Shown in pieces: positions 21,472 to 29,516 of a DNA stretch of 38,454 nucleotides (position 1 is its first letter; the number at the start of each line of letters is the position of its first letter). The position numbers and the translations under genes are program-made. The notes under the pieces were generated by a model. That model saw only the letters and a list, made by a program, of their open reading frames with translations. It was not told the origin of the DNA and made no database searches. This DNA comes from Chara braunii (taxonomy: Eukaryota > Streptophyta > Charophyceae > Charales > Characeae). The DNA lies in contig BFEA01000221.1 of assembly GCA_003427395.1 (NCBI GenBank), positions 64,806 to 103,259 of the forward strand, read 5' to 3'.

Positions 21472-21578
21472 TACCGTCTTCCCACGAATGGAACGTCCGG
21501 TCATCATCACTGTATCTGGACTGAAAGTGTCCTACATTCAGGCTATAATAACTGTACGCTCTATTCGGGAGAAGGTGG
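21472..21578. mobile_element. MITE family B, copy B3 (diverged)
   Basis: Left end taccgtcttcccacgaatgg, right end ctctattcgggagaaggtgg; the centre has gtatctggactgaaagtg. It is more diverged than B1 and B2. Confidence 0.6.
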
Positions 21579-21636
21579 CAGTGTCTGTTCTCAGAGATGA
21601 AGCAAGTCGCAGACATTTGTAGAGAGAATGCAGGGG

Positions 21637-21740
21637 GCGCAGTCTCACTATCAAAGAGGATTGGATTAAGAGCCTGAATGTGGATGCGATATACGTCCAG
21701 ATGCAGAAAAGCAGATCAATCGCGATTTCTGAGATTGGAA
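21637..21740. mobile_element. MITE family A, truncated copy A7
   Basis: Left arm only: agtctcactatcaaagagg, gattgg, then gcctgaatgtgga and gcagaaaagcagatcaatcg. The right arm is replaced by a U6-like sequence that starts at about 21741, so a later insertion or recombination removed it. Confidence 0.5.
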
Positions 21741-21903
21741 CGATATAGAGAAGGGTAAATTAGCAAATCGTCCCTGCGCATTCAAGGATGACACGTATAA
21801 TTACCTTTCTTGGCCTTTTGGCTGAGATCATGTGTAGTATCGTTTCTATCTGAAAAAAAACAACAAAAAGAAAGTATGACACGTATAAATCGGACAATCA
21901 TCA
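21741..21903 (+). pseudogene. U6 snRNA-like pseudogene split by a U2 insertion
   Basis: gattggaacgatatagagaa, then ttagcaaatcgtccctgcgc, then aaggatgacacgtataa match the body of U6 snRNA with small insertions. At 21800 the match stops and resumes at about 21876 (atgacacgtataaatcgg). The two halves are separated by a U2-like fragment and are joined by a repeated 13-bp word, atgacacgtataa. The 5' third of U6 is missing, so it is not a working gene. Confidence 0.8.
21801..21875 (+). pseudogene. U2 snRNA 5'-fragment retrocopy with A-rich tail, inside the U6 copy
   Basis: ttacctttcttggcctttt, ggctgagatcatgtgtagta and tcgtttctatctg match the first 50 or so bases of U2 snRNA. An A-rich tail follows (21853-21873). 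The 13-bp direct repeat atgacacgtataa at 21788-21800 and 21876-21888 flanks it and is the target-site duplication. Tail plus duplication identify LINE-type retrotransposition. Confidence 0.85.
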
Positions 21904-21936
21904 CCGAGCTGACTGGCCGACGTTGATTCAGAGTTA

Positions 21937-22103
21937 GGGCGAGATCCCACTGGCAATGAGGATTGGAGTAAGTGTCTGAATCTGGACGTGTTTGTGAAGA
22001 AGTGCAAAAAATTGCGATTGATCTGCTTTTCTGCATCTGTGTGTGGAACACTTCCAGATTCAGACACATATTCCGACCACTCTTTGCCAGTGGGATCTGG
22101 CCC
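21937..22103. mobile_element. MITE family A, copy A2, with TTA target duplication
   Basis: A 167-bp palindrome: left end gggcgagatcccactggcaa, right end ttgccagtgggatctggccc. Internal arms are ctgaatctggacgtgtttgt and cacttccagattcagacaca. TTA flanks it on both sides (21934-21936 and 22104-22106), the standard Tourist/PIF-Harbinger duplication. Confidence 0.88.
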
Positions 22104-22450
22104 TTATTTTATTGGTCTTATTGGTCTCATCCAGGATGTTTCGAACTGAGGTGTGGGTTTATCAGCGGTTACACGGGTATAAGAGTCGGCGACCTGGGGC
22201 TAGGTTTTAGTGGGAAATTTAGCCCCATGTTGTGTTATGCTGCGACGGAAGTATGTGGGTCGTTTATGAACGAAAGGGACAAAAATTGAGCCCGGTCAAG
22301 ATGCATCGTACCGTCGACACCTCCACGTACAGATGAAGGTGAGCCTTCCCCACTCCACATCGAGGTGCCTTTTTTAGGTTTCCCTTCCCCCCCCCCCCCC
22401 ACACACACACATCGCCGTGCTTTCTAGTCTTCACCCATGGGGAAGGAAAC

Positions 22451-22576
22451 GCCCAAATGTGGACGTGTTTTTGTAGATGTGCAGAAATCGCGTTGAGTGT
22501 CCTCAACCCCACCTTTCCACAAACACGTCCAGATTCGGGCGTTGATGACAGTCAACGCTGCTAGTGGGACTTGGCC
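22451..22576. mobile_element. MITE family A, partial copy A5
   Basis: The right arm is clear (ccacaaacacgtccagattc, then cgctgctagtgggacttggcc at its end). The left arm is recognisable only as gcccaaatgtggacgtgttt. The outer left end is lost or diverged. A C-run of 14 and (CA)n lie just upstream (22388-22411). Confidence 0.55.
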
Positions 22577-22750
22577 GCCGGTGTCCTTCATTTCTAATCG
22601 TAGATTGCAGCGGTGGAGGCTCAGAAATGAAGAATTAATTTGGGACTTGGCTCGCGGCATTGTGTGCGGGGGAAGAAGGGCGGCTTTCCTTTTGGTTGTT
22701 GCGGGAGGAGTCAGTGCGAAAACGGGAGTTGAAAGTCCACTTCTTTTATT

Positions 22751-23376
22751 GGGTTATTTGCAAAAATATTGCTTTTTCCAAGTTTGGCAGAAAAGATGTT
22801 GTCCGTTCCGAGTTTCCTTTGCAAAATAGAGGTTTCGTTGCAGCTTTACTGGATTCCCATAGTTTGACAGCAAAAATGCAGCGTTTTGCCAAGGTTCACA
22901 GTGAAAGACCCCTAGGCCTCTGCCCTCAGGTACTCAGGGACTCAGCGGTCAGGCCTCTGGTACTCAGGGATGCATCTCGGCCGTGGCCACGCCCGAGATG
23001 CCTCGCTCACCTTTTTTTTTTCTTTTCTTTTCCCTGTGTCTCGGCCATGGCCACGCCCGACATAAAAAAAAAGGAATCATCTCGGTGCATGGCTGTGCCT
23101 CGGCCACGCCCGTGGGGAAAAAAAGGTTAAAAAAAAAAAACTTGTATCCCTTAGTACCTGAGGCCAGAACGAGTCCCTGAGTACCTGAGGCCAGATGCTT
23201 AGGGGTCCTTTGCTGTGAAACTTGGCGAAACACTGCATTTTTGCTGGCAAACTATGGGAACCCGGTAAAGCTGCAACAAAACCTCTATTTTTGCAAAGGA
23301 AACTTGGAACGGACAACAACGACTTTGCTGCCAAACTTGGAAAAGGGCCAAAAGGCAATATTTTTGCAATTAACCC
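22751..23376. mobile_element. MULE-like foldback element E1
   Basis: A 626-bp non-coding element with inverted arms of about 220 bp. The left end gggttatttgcaaaaatatt mirrors the right end aatatttttgcaattaaccc. Arms share gaggtttcgttgcagcttta, aatgcagcgttttgcc, gacccctaggcctctg and multiple actcaggg words. Ends of the form GGGTTAATTGCAAAAAT are typical of plant Mutator-like elements. The 9-bp flanks (tcttttatt and tgttttagg) agree at 6 positions, a weak duplication at best. Copy E2 lies at 27191-27741. Confidence 0.75.
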
Positions 23377-23470
23377 TGTTTTAGGGTATTTCCTCTTCTT
23401 TTTTGTTGTTGAATAATGTTAGTGGCGGTCTTCTGTCGATTTGGGAGACCAACATTGAAAAGTGATGTTC

Positions 23471-23585
23471 GTGTCCTTCAGGATATTTGTCAAAATTGGA
23501 CCGATACAGAGAAAGAGAAGATTAGCATGGCCACTGCGCAAGGATGACACGCATAAATAGAGAATGGTCCAAAAAAAAAAAAAAA
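23471..23585 (+). pseudogene. U6 snRNA retropseudogene with poly(A) tail
   Basis: Nearly full-length U6: gtgtccttcaggatatttgt, caaaattggaccgatacaga, gattagcatggccactgcgc, aaggatgacacgcataaat and gagaatggtcc. It is followed by an A-run at 23571-23585. It has a 6-bp duplication (agagaa) in the ACAGAGA region that pairs with the 5' splice site, and no T-run terminator, so it should not function. The poly(A) shows it came through a LINE-type route. Confidence 0.9.
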
Positions 23586-23600
23586 GAACAGATTGTTTGG

Positions 23601-23676
23601 GCCAAGCGGCCTAGCTCAGTTGGTAGAGCACAAAAGTGGCATTCAGAAGGTTGTGGGTTCGATTCCCAACGCTACC
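23601..23676 (+). mobile_element. tRNA-derived SINE head (A and B boxes), directly after the U6 copy
   Basis: tagctcagttggtagagc is a canonical A box and D arm; gtgggttcgattcccaac is a B box and T arm. The acceptor ends pair poorly and the anticodon arm is irregular, so this is a tRNA-derived retroelement rather than a tRNA gene. A second A-box-like stretch on the opposite strand (ctatctcagttggtgaaagc, 23705-23725) follows. It starts only 15 bp after the U6 tail, so a chimeric U6-tRNA retrocopy is possible. Confidence 0.65.
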
Positions 23677-23774
23677 CAATAGAGCTCCCACACTTCGTGA
23701 GGCGCTTTCACCAACTGAGATAGTCAGCTTGCCCCTGAGCTCCTGGTTGGTTGGTGGGGAATGCCACCCGTGGC

Positions 23775-23872
23775 CAGGGGCTAGGCTCAACCCTGAGGGG
23801 TCAGGCTCAACCCATAACCCCTAGTGCCTCAACCCTGAGGGGGTAGGCTCAACCCATAACCCTCAGTGTAGC
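23775..23872. repeat. Minisatellite, about 43-bp unit, two copies
   Basis: ctcaaccctgagggg followed by ggctcaacccataaccc occurs twice in a row, with a partial unit before them. No gene. Confidence 0.75.
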
Positions 23873-24014
23873 TTGCCGGCATTTCCGCCAGAGGGCGTAT
23901 GAAAGTGTGTATCATTCCTGGTAAGGTAGGTAGTGGGAGGTATATTGGGAGAATCGATGGACAGGGGATCTGAGCTCACGGTAATTCATAATTATCTCAT
24001 TCCATTCACCTAGT

Positions 24015-24095
24015 TCCATCAAGATTCGAACTTGGGTCTGCGTTTCAACAGTTCATGGGCGTATCAACTGTGCTACGTCCGTTGGTTTTGGGCCA
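24015..24095 (-). mobile_element. tRNA-derived SINE, minus strand
   Basis: Read on the minus strand: gtagcacagttgatacgcc (A box), tgaactgttga (an anticodon-like loop that would be GTT) and caagttcgaatcttg (B box). The relative at 37797-37862 shares the loop and B box, so this is a repeat family and not a tRNA gene. Confidence 0.6.
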
Positions 24096-24588
24096 ATTTT
24101 GAGTCAAGATATAACAATAATGACAACCCGTTGTATTTGGGTGAAGAGAAGGTCGGGGCTCGTTTCCTGTGTCGGTGTGAGGAGCCTTCACGGAGCCAGT
24201 GGTTGGTTACTTGAACTTACTTCCAATTCCTACCTTTCTACCATCTCTTGTGATGCCATACTCACATTACTACTAGATCTTTTGCTACAAAAAGCTGGAC
24301 ATCATTGCGGTCAGATTTGTGCATGCCTGCCCATTTGGAAAGTGCTCATCTGAGTATGCGCTGAAAGGGGTGTGCCGTCACCCACAGTTGGCTGCTTACC
24401 ATCATTTTTTCGTGTGAGGCAACTAGCTCTCTCTAGCCGTATACACCTTACCTTCTTTTCCTCTTCTCAGTAGTCGTCGCTCTCTGTCTGGGGTGTCCTG
24501 AGAAACAGGGCATCGCTCAAAATTTGCTTCTCCAAGTTGGGGAAACTGTCCTCAACTGTGTTTCCGACGTTTTGGTGTGCACTCTGCG

Positions 24589-24903
24589 GTTCTTCGAGAC
24601 ATCCTTTAAAATTGGAACGAGATTAGCATTCAATGAAGTTTAAACCACCAGTACCTTTCCCTGCTTGAAAAAACATACCGCGGCGTGTATACTGAAGTTC
24701 TCACCCGTGGCGAAATGGGATACATCCGTGTCGTTTGTTTCTGTCTGGCGAAATGGGATACATCTGTGTCCTTTGTTTCTCTCTGGCGTGGCCCGCAGCA
24801 GATATATGGGAAAGGTACTGGTGGTTTAACAATGAAAAAAACAGAGAAGATTAGCAATTTAGCATGGCCCCGGTGCGAGGATGACACGCATAAGTAGAGA
24901 CCT
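24589..24903 (+). pseudogene. U6 snRNA-like pseudogene split by a MITE
   Basis: The 5' part (24589-24628) reads gttcttcgagacatccttta, then aaattggaacga and gattagca, as in U6. The 3' part (24840-24903) reads aacagagaagattagca, tggccccggtgcgaggatga and cacgcataagtagaga. Between them lies a 191-bp MITE (24639-24829) plus short extra sequence. The element arrived after the U6 copy, since its insertion duplicated caatgaa. Confidence 0.8.
24639..24829. mobile_element. MITE family C, copy C2, inside the U6 pseudogene
   Basis: A 191-bp element with inverted ends taaaccaccagtacctttcc and ggaaaggtactggtggttta. The flanks caatgaag (24631-24638) and caatgaaa (24830-24837) form a near-perfect 8-bp duplication, which would suit a hAT-type transposase. 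Inside, gcgaaatgggatacatc(c/t)gtgtc occurs twice (24711 and 24749). Confidence 0.78.
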
Positions 24904-25135
24904 TTAGGTGTGTGCAGAGGGGCTGGACATTCTGTTCTTTTCCCCCCTTTCTATTGGAAGTCTTTCAAAAATTTGAATGCATTTCCAAATCTGTTTAACC
25001 TCCTTCTTGGGGCATCCCAAGGGCGATGGATGGATTGAGCAGCGCCTCTTTCACTCTGTCTTTCCCTGCTATTCGGATTTCGTACCTGAAGCCCAGCGAG
25101 AGGAAGACTGAAGCCATCCTTGCATGTGTTTTTCA

Positions 25136-25430
25136 GCTTGTTTCTTCTTCTTCTTTGAACCTTGTTCTTGCATGGTTTTGAAACTTAGATCAATTCCCCC
25201 AGTTGAAATTGAGCCACCAGGCCTGGCAAGGGGGGCGGGGGGTGTCCTTTGAAGGGGGGGGGGGGGGGGGTTGTCCTTTGAGAGCGCCGAAACCTTGTTT
25301 CTTCTTCTTCTTTAGTCCTTGCATGGTTTCCAATTTAGTTCAATTTCGCAGTCGAAATGGAGCTGCCAGGCCTGGTGGGGTGGGGGCCGGAGGGGGGCCG
25401 AGGCGCCCCTTGAGACGGGGTGGGCACCCC
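25136..25430. repeat. Tandem duplication, about 155-bp unit, with a G-run
   Basis: cttgtttcttcttcttcttt begins at 25137 and 25292. Each copy continues through cttgcatggttt, cagt(t/c)gaaat and gccaggcctgg into a G-rich stretch. The G-run at 25253-25270 is about 17 long. Confidence 0.75.
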
Positions 25431-25459
25431 CGTGAAATGCTTGGGGTTCTGTGCTCTGA

Positions 25460-25580
25460 GGGCATACTCACACTAGCGCTTTCCCAAATGTATCTGATTG
25501 CAATCACATTCCCACCTGGATGAATCTGACTGCTATCACGTCCAGGCCGTAGCACAAAACGTCCTGGTGTGCATATGCCC
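25460..25580. mobile_element. MITE family D, copy D1, TGA target duplication
   Basis: A 121-bp element with ends gggcatactcacacta and tggtgtgcatatgccc. TGA flanks it on both sides. The internal arms (tctgattgcaatcac and gaatctgactgctatcac) are partly inverted. Confidence 0.65.
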
Positions 25581-25730
25581 TGAGAATGAAGAACATGTCC
25601 ATGGATGTGGCGTTTTCTTTTTTTTTCCTTTTTTTTTTTCTGAGGGATGTATTGACGAGTTCACAGGCAAGTGCTGGCCATTGCTCATTCTTTTATTGCA
25701 AATAAACAATAAAAAGTGGAGCCAGCCTGA

Positions 25731-25825
25731 GGGTGTACTCACGCTAGGAATATTTGACCTGGTCCCACACACCCTTTGCGGCCAGCCACGCCCAGGAATT
25801 TCGAAGGCCCAGTGTGACTATTCCC
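25731..25825. mobile_element. MITE family D, copy D2, TGA target duplication
   Basis: A 95-bp element with ends gggtgtactcacgctagg and cccagtgtgactattccc, again flanked by TGA on both sides (25728-25730 and 25826-25828). The same 3-bp duplication as D1 supports the family's boundaries. Confidence 0.65.
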
Positions 25826-26109
25826 TGAGTGTGGTGATTGAATTGGAAAAGGCTCCCTAACCAGAGTCAGCACACTCTTAACCAGAGTCACCAGACTCTT
25901 TACTTCTTCCATTATCCTAAGCCCCCCCTCTTATTCTTTATCCACCCATACCTCCCTCCTCGTCCCTGCCCTCAGTACCCCACCCTCCTCCCCCCTTCTC
26001 CTTGCTGGCGGGTCAAGCAGAATAATTCCGCTTACCCTAACTTCAAGGGTCTCCCGGCCTTCTTTCCCAGGACGATGAAGGGACCTCAGAATGGGCAAGG
26101 GGGAGAAGG

Positions 26110-26171
26110 ATACCTTTCTCAGCCTTTTAGCTAGTATTATTATTCTGATAAGTAACCAAAAAAAAAAAAGA
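26110..26171 (+). pseudogene. U2 snRNA-like retrocopy with poly(A) tail, internally deleted
   Basis: atacctttctcagcctttta matches the U2 5' end, then gctagtattattattctgat resembles the following region with a deletion of a dozen or so bases. An A-run at 26158-26171 is the tail. The branch-point-pairing region (GTAGTA of U2) is only partly kept. Confidence 0.72.
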
Positions 26172-26238
26172 AAGAAAAGGGCAGGTCCTTGAGGGGGGAA
26201 CGGGTTATAAGTAGTAGAGTGTGGGAGGGTCCGGAAGG

Positions 26239-26376
26239 AAGAAAGGGATATAACTACGATTTGGAACTGGAACTCAGGAAAAGCAAGAAAGGGATATAAC
26301 TACGATTTGGAACTGGAACTCAGGAAAAGCAAGAAAGGGATATAACTACGATTTGGAACTGGAACTCAGGAAAAGC
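26239..26376. repeat. Three identical 46-bp tandem repeats
   Basis: Units start at 26239, 26285 and 26331 with aagaaagggatataactacg and end caggaaaagc. I see no differences between copies, so the expansion is recent or is still mutating. Confidence 0.95.
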
Positions 26377-27018
26377 AGAGATGGCAGGGCTTCATTGTTT
26401 ATGGGAGGGATGCAGGACCCAGGACCCGGTTTCCAGCAGGTGCAGCTTATTGGAGAGTGCTCAATCCGCATGGTTCTCTTACTAGTGTCTTTTTTTTTCT
26501 TTTTCTTTCAAAAAGCACCAGAACACCGCACATCGGCCTGCGGGTGTCAGCATGAACCCCGCACCGCTTCGGAGGCCGCAAACTTTTTATTCCCACGGCT
26601 GTCTGCGTGGCGTGGCTTGTGGGGACAAAAACTTTCTGCAAGGGCCAGCAAGGCTGGGCCCGTGTACAAGCCGCTTAAGCACAAGTACATCTAGCTATTG
26701 GCCGCGGGCGCCTGTCAGAATCCGAAAACCGACGCAGACACCATTTTTTTTTTTTCTCGATAGCATCTTGTAGGCGAAGAGTTTCTTTTCAGCAAGGCTG
26801 GGGCCGTGTACTGACGGTTTTTGGGGAGCAAAAGAATGGAGGTCAAAGGTTCTATCCAGTAACCCCTGCAACAGTCATATCCATGCCATTGATGGAGGCA
26901 CGTCTTTTTTTTTTTTCCTTTTCTTTCTTTTTTTTTAAATCCAACGGTCTTTTTATTTAATTTTATTTTTTTTATAAAGCCAACGGTCTTATCCATGCAT
27001 TCATGGAGAAAGCATGCC

Positions 27019-27131
27019 CAGTTCCACCAGTACCTACTGCGTTTTTAGGCGGTAGGCTGAATCGGTGTGCCGCGCGTGTCCATATCCATTTGTGTCCAAG
27101 GGCCAAAGACCCCTGGGTACTGGTGGTTTAT
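27019..27131. mobile_element. MITE family C, copy C3
   Basis: A segment of about 113 bp bounded by ccaccagtacctactgc and gggtactggtggttta. The left outermost bases are degenerate. A solo right end of this family (gtactggtggtctcac) lies at 37553-37568. Confidence 0.5.
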
Positions 27132-27190
27132 AAGAAAAAGCTCCACTTTGCTTTTCTGTTTTTAAAAGAAAGGGAAAAATATACAATAAA

Positions 27191-27741
27191 GGGTTAATAG
27201 CAAACATATTGCTGTTTCGAAGTTTGGCAGCGAAAATGTAGTCCGTTCGAAGTTTCCTTTGCAAAAATAGCAGCAAAAATACCGCGTTTTGCCCAGTTTC
27301 AAAGCGAAGGACCCCTAGGCCTCTGGCCTCAGGGACTCAGGGACTCAGCTTTCTGGCCAGAGGCACTCAGCGTTTTTTTTTTTTTTTTTTGTTTTTTTTT
27401 TTTCCCCNNNNNNNNNNNNNNNNNNNNNNNNNNNNNNNNNNNNNNNNNNNNNNNNNNNNNNNNNNNNNNNNNNNNNNNNNNNNNNNNNNNNNNNNNNAAA
27501 GCTGAGTGCCTGAGGCCGGAACGCTGAGTGCCTGAGGCTGGAACGCTGAGTTCCTGAGTCCCTGAGGCCAGGGGCCTAGGGGTCCTTTGCTGTGAAACTT
27601 GGCCAAACGCGGTATTTTTGCTGGCAAACTACGGGAACCCGATAAAGCTGCAACGAAACATCTATTTTTGCAAAGGAAACTTCGGACGGATGACATTTTT
27701 GCTGCCAAACTTCGAAACAGCAATATTTTTGAAATTAATCC
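27191..27741. mobile_element. MULE-like foldback element E2, with assembly gap in the loop
   Basis: The left arm starts gggttaatagcaaacatatt and the right arm ends caatatttttgaaattaatcc (last 20 counted). Arms share gtccgttcgaagtttccttt, accgcgttttgcc and gacccctaggcctctggcct with E1. The loop holds actcag repeats, T-runs and the unresolved 27408-27497. The 9-bp flanks tacaataaa and tagaaaata agree at 6 positions. Confidence 0.75.
27408..27497. other. Assembly gap (90 N)
   Basis: A run of 90 Ns after a T-rich tract and before the right arm of foldback element E2. Strong hairpins and homopolymers commonly break assemblies, so the gap size may not be real. Confidence 0.99.
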
Positions 27742-27870
27742 TAGAAAATAAAAGAAAGCATTCCACACCGTGTAGCACGCCACTCAACATGAAAGACCCA
27801 AATGACCGAATGATCATTGATAGTAATTTGATATTTCAAAACTGTCAAAGACAAAAAGACTGATAGCGGA

Positions 27871-27980
27871 GAACTTTCGGCGAACGAATATTGTGGCCCT
27901 TGCAAAGATCAAGAGCACAGCGAAATGGGGTACTCAATGTGAATTGCAGAAATCCGTGAGCCATTGACCATGTGGCGCCC

Positions 27981-28016
<36 letters not shown>

Positions 28017-28187
28017 GAAAAGCCCTTGTGCCAGTGACATCCCTCTATCCCAGCGGTGGTACAAGAACTGCCAGAATTGAGGGCTTGTCTGTCGGGCTGC
28101 TCCATCTATTGGTGGGGAGCACCAAGGTTTCTGGCAAGGGCACGCCCGCCCGAGAATCACTGGATTTTAATGAAATAAAATAAAAAC
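27871..28187 (+). pseudogene. 5.8S rRNA retropseudogene, split by a SINE
   Basis: The first part (27871-27984) aligns by eye along 5.8S rRNA: gaactttcggcgaacgaata at the 5' end, cagcgaaatggggtactcaa, tgtgaattgcagaaatccgt, gagccattga and ggcgcccaagg. The last part (28122-28160) gives its 3' end: ccaaggtttctggcaagggc and acgcccgcccgagaatcac. An A-rich tail follows (28165-28187). The flanks ctgatagcgga (27860-27870) and ctgatagcgaa (28188-28198) form an 11-bp target duplication with one mismatch. This is a diverged reverse-transcribed copy, not part of an rDNA unit: no ITS, 18S or 28S sequence was recognised next to it. Confidence 0.82.
27988..28121 (-). mobile_element. Short poly(A) retroelement inserted in the 5.8S copy, minus strand
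   Basis: On the minus strand it begins gctccccaccaatagatgga and ends ggcttttcc followed by about 30 A (seen as T at 27985-28015). The 9-bp word ccaaggttt flanks it (27979-27987 and 28122-28130), a target duplication within the 5.8S sequence. Its 22-bp head recurs at 28557-28578. I do not recognise the source RNA. Confidence 0.75.
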
Positions 28188-28389
28188 CTGATAGCGAAAC
28201 TGATAGTGCCAAGTAGGAATCTGAGAGGGTGGTTGGTGTTGGTCTAGTTCTTTGAGGTAGTTATCTTTTCTTGTACTGTACTTGTTCTGCAATATCTTGA
28301 AGCGCACACTGGGTAAGGCTCCCAGATTTCAGAGTAGATAGGGTAGGTTGGTTTGGTCGAGTTCTGTTATTAGCTGGTTTGATCTTGAG

Positions 28390-28612
28390 TTTGCAGTTTT
28401 GGGGACGCTGGACCCGGTTTCCAGTCAAGGCTAAGAAGCTGGGTATCGGCCCCAGTAATCTTTTTTTTTTTTTTTTTCCCCCCCAGAACAACCCGAGGTG
28501 GTGGTAGGGGTGCTGATAAGAACAGACATCAGAACAACCCAGAACTCTCGGGGAGGCTCCATCTATTGGTGGGGAGCTGCACCTGCTGGAAACCGGGTCC
28601 AGCGTCCCAGAA
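28390..28612. repeat. Inverted repeats around a second minus-strand poly(A) element
   Basis: gacgctggacccggtttcca at 28402 is inverted at 28587-28608 (tggaaaccgggtccagcgtc), and a third copy lies at 26420-26443. Between the two is a T-run at 28461-28477, that is, a minus-strand A-tail. The minus-strand sequence before the tail holds gctccccaccaatagatgga and a U2-like word, tgtctgttcttatcag. This looks like another small retroelement, possibly part U2. Confidence 0.5.
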
Positions 28613-29516
28613 CAACATGTTTCCTTGCTTACACAGACATCAGATTGTGGTAACCGGTAGCCGAATAGTCTATCCTCAAAGGAGGTGATTTGCCAATCAC
28701 GCTACACACCTACTCAGCATCCCAAGTCGTTTGCCTACATGACAGTTTTAGTTGGGTGGTAGCATGCCCGAGACCCATGGCTGCCATCTCCCTTCAGTCA
28801 TGGAGCCGGGCTTTATCACCAACGATTGGGCCTCAGCGCACGTAGGCAAGACTGTCCTCCCGTTCCCATACCCCCACCCTTTGCAACAAGAGTTTTTGAA
28901 CAATGTTATACAGTGATAGACTGTGTCAGTTATCTTTTGAGACCGCTACAAACTGCGGGAATTTGGTCTGTACCCAAGTCTGCAGTTGAACCTTCTGTAC
29001 CTCTTCACTCATCCTCTGAGCGCCAGATATGTCGTGATCTTTTCTGGTACTTCGTCGTGCGGGGGTTTCGGGGGGTACAATCGAACCCCCTAGCCCCTAA
29101 ATCCTCAGCACATTACAGTCCTTTTTTTCCTCAGACTGATCTCCCAGCTAATAACAGGAGAGTTGCTCGTTGATTCTGAGTAATGTTCTGCACCCCTCAT
29201 CATCCAGCAGACAGTGTGCCTTTGTTGCAGTTGGTTGTTTGAACAAAGCCACAGTTGTGATGACAGCAAAAGGGCAGCCAGGCCGTTGGACATCCACACC
29301 TCCTGTGTCCCCTTCTCCATGCGTTGATGCACACCCGTTCAGCAGGTCCCGACCTTCTGTGGTCGGCATCAGTCCTTGGCACAGCCTTGATCCTCTCAGC
29401 ACCGTTGTTATCCTCGCAGCACTGCTGATGTCTTCGTTCTCGTAGTTTAGGGGGAGGGGGGAAGGAGGGAGAGGGGGGAGGAGGGGAGGCACATCCCATC
29501 ATGGTTCCGTCGAGAA
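28613..29516. other. Stretch without a recognisable gene; may include LINE-B 3'UTR
   Basis: About 0.9 kb with only short, overlapping open frames. A G-rich tract at 29449-29490 (C-rich on the LINE-B strand) lies next to the LINE-B ORF2 end. No poly(A) tail of LINE-B could be placed with confidence: the T-run at 28461-28477 is the nearest candidate, but it seems to belong to a small element. Confidence 0.45.

Noticed and set aside
21782-22069. Minus-strand frames across the MITE A2 and U2/U6 copies
   Set aside because: They run through palindromic and small-RNA-derived sequence; no coding signal.
28650-28725. Possible tRNA-like sequence on the minus strand (tagcgtgattggcaaatcac)
   Set aside because: The A box is off consensus and no B box follows at the right distance.
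29060-29090. T-arm-like hairpin gggggtacaatcgaaccccc
   Set aside because: An isolated B-box-like stem with no A box on the same strand; could be chance in G/C-rich sequence.
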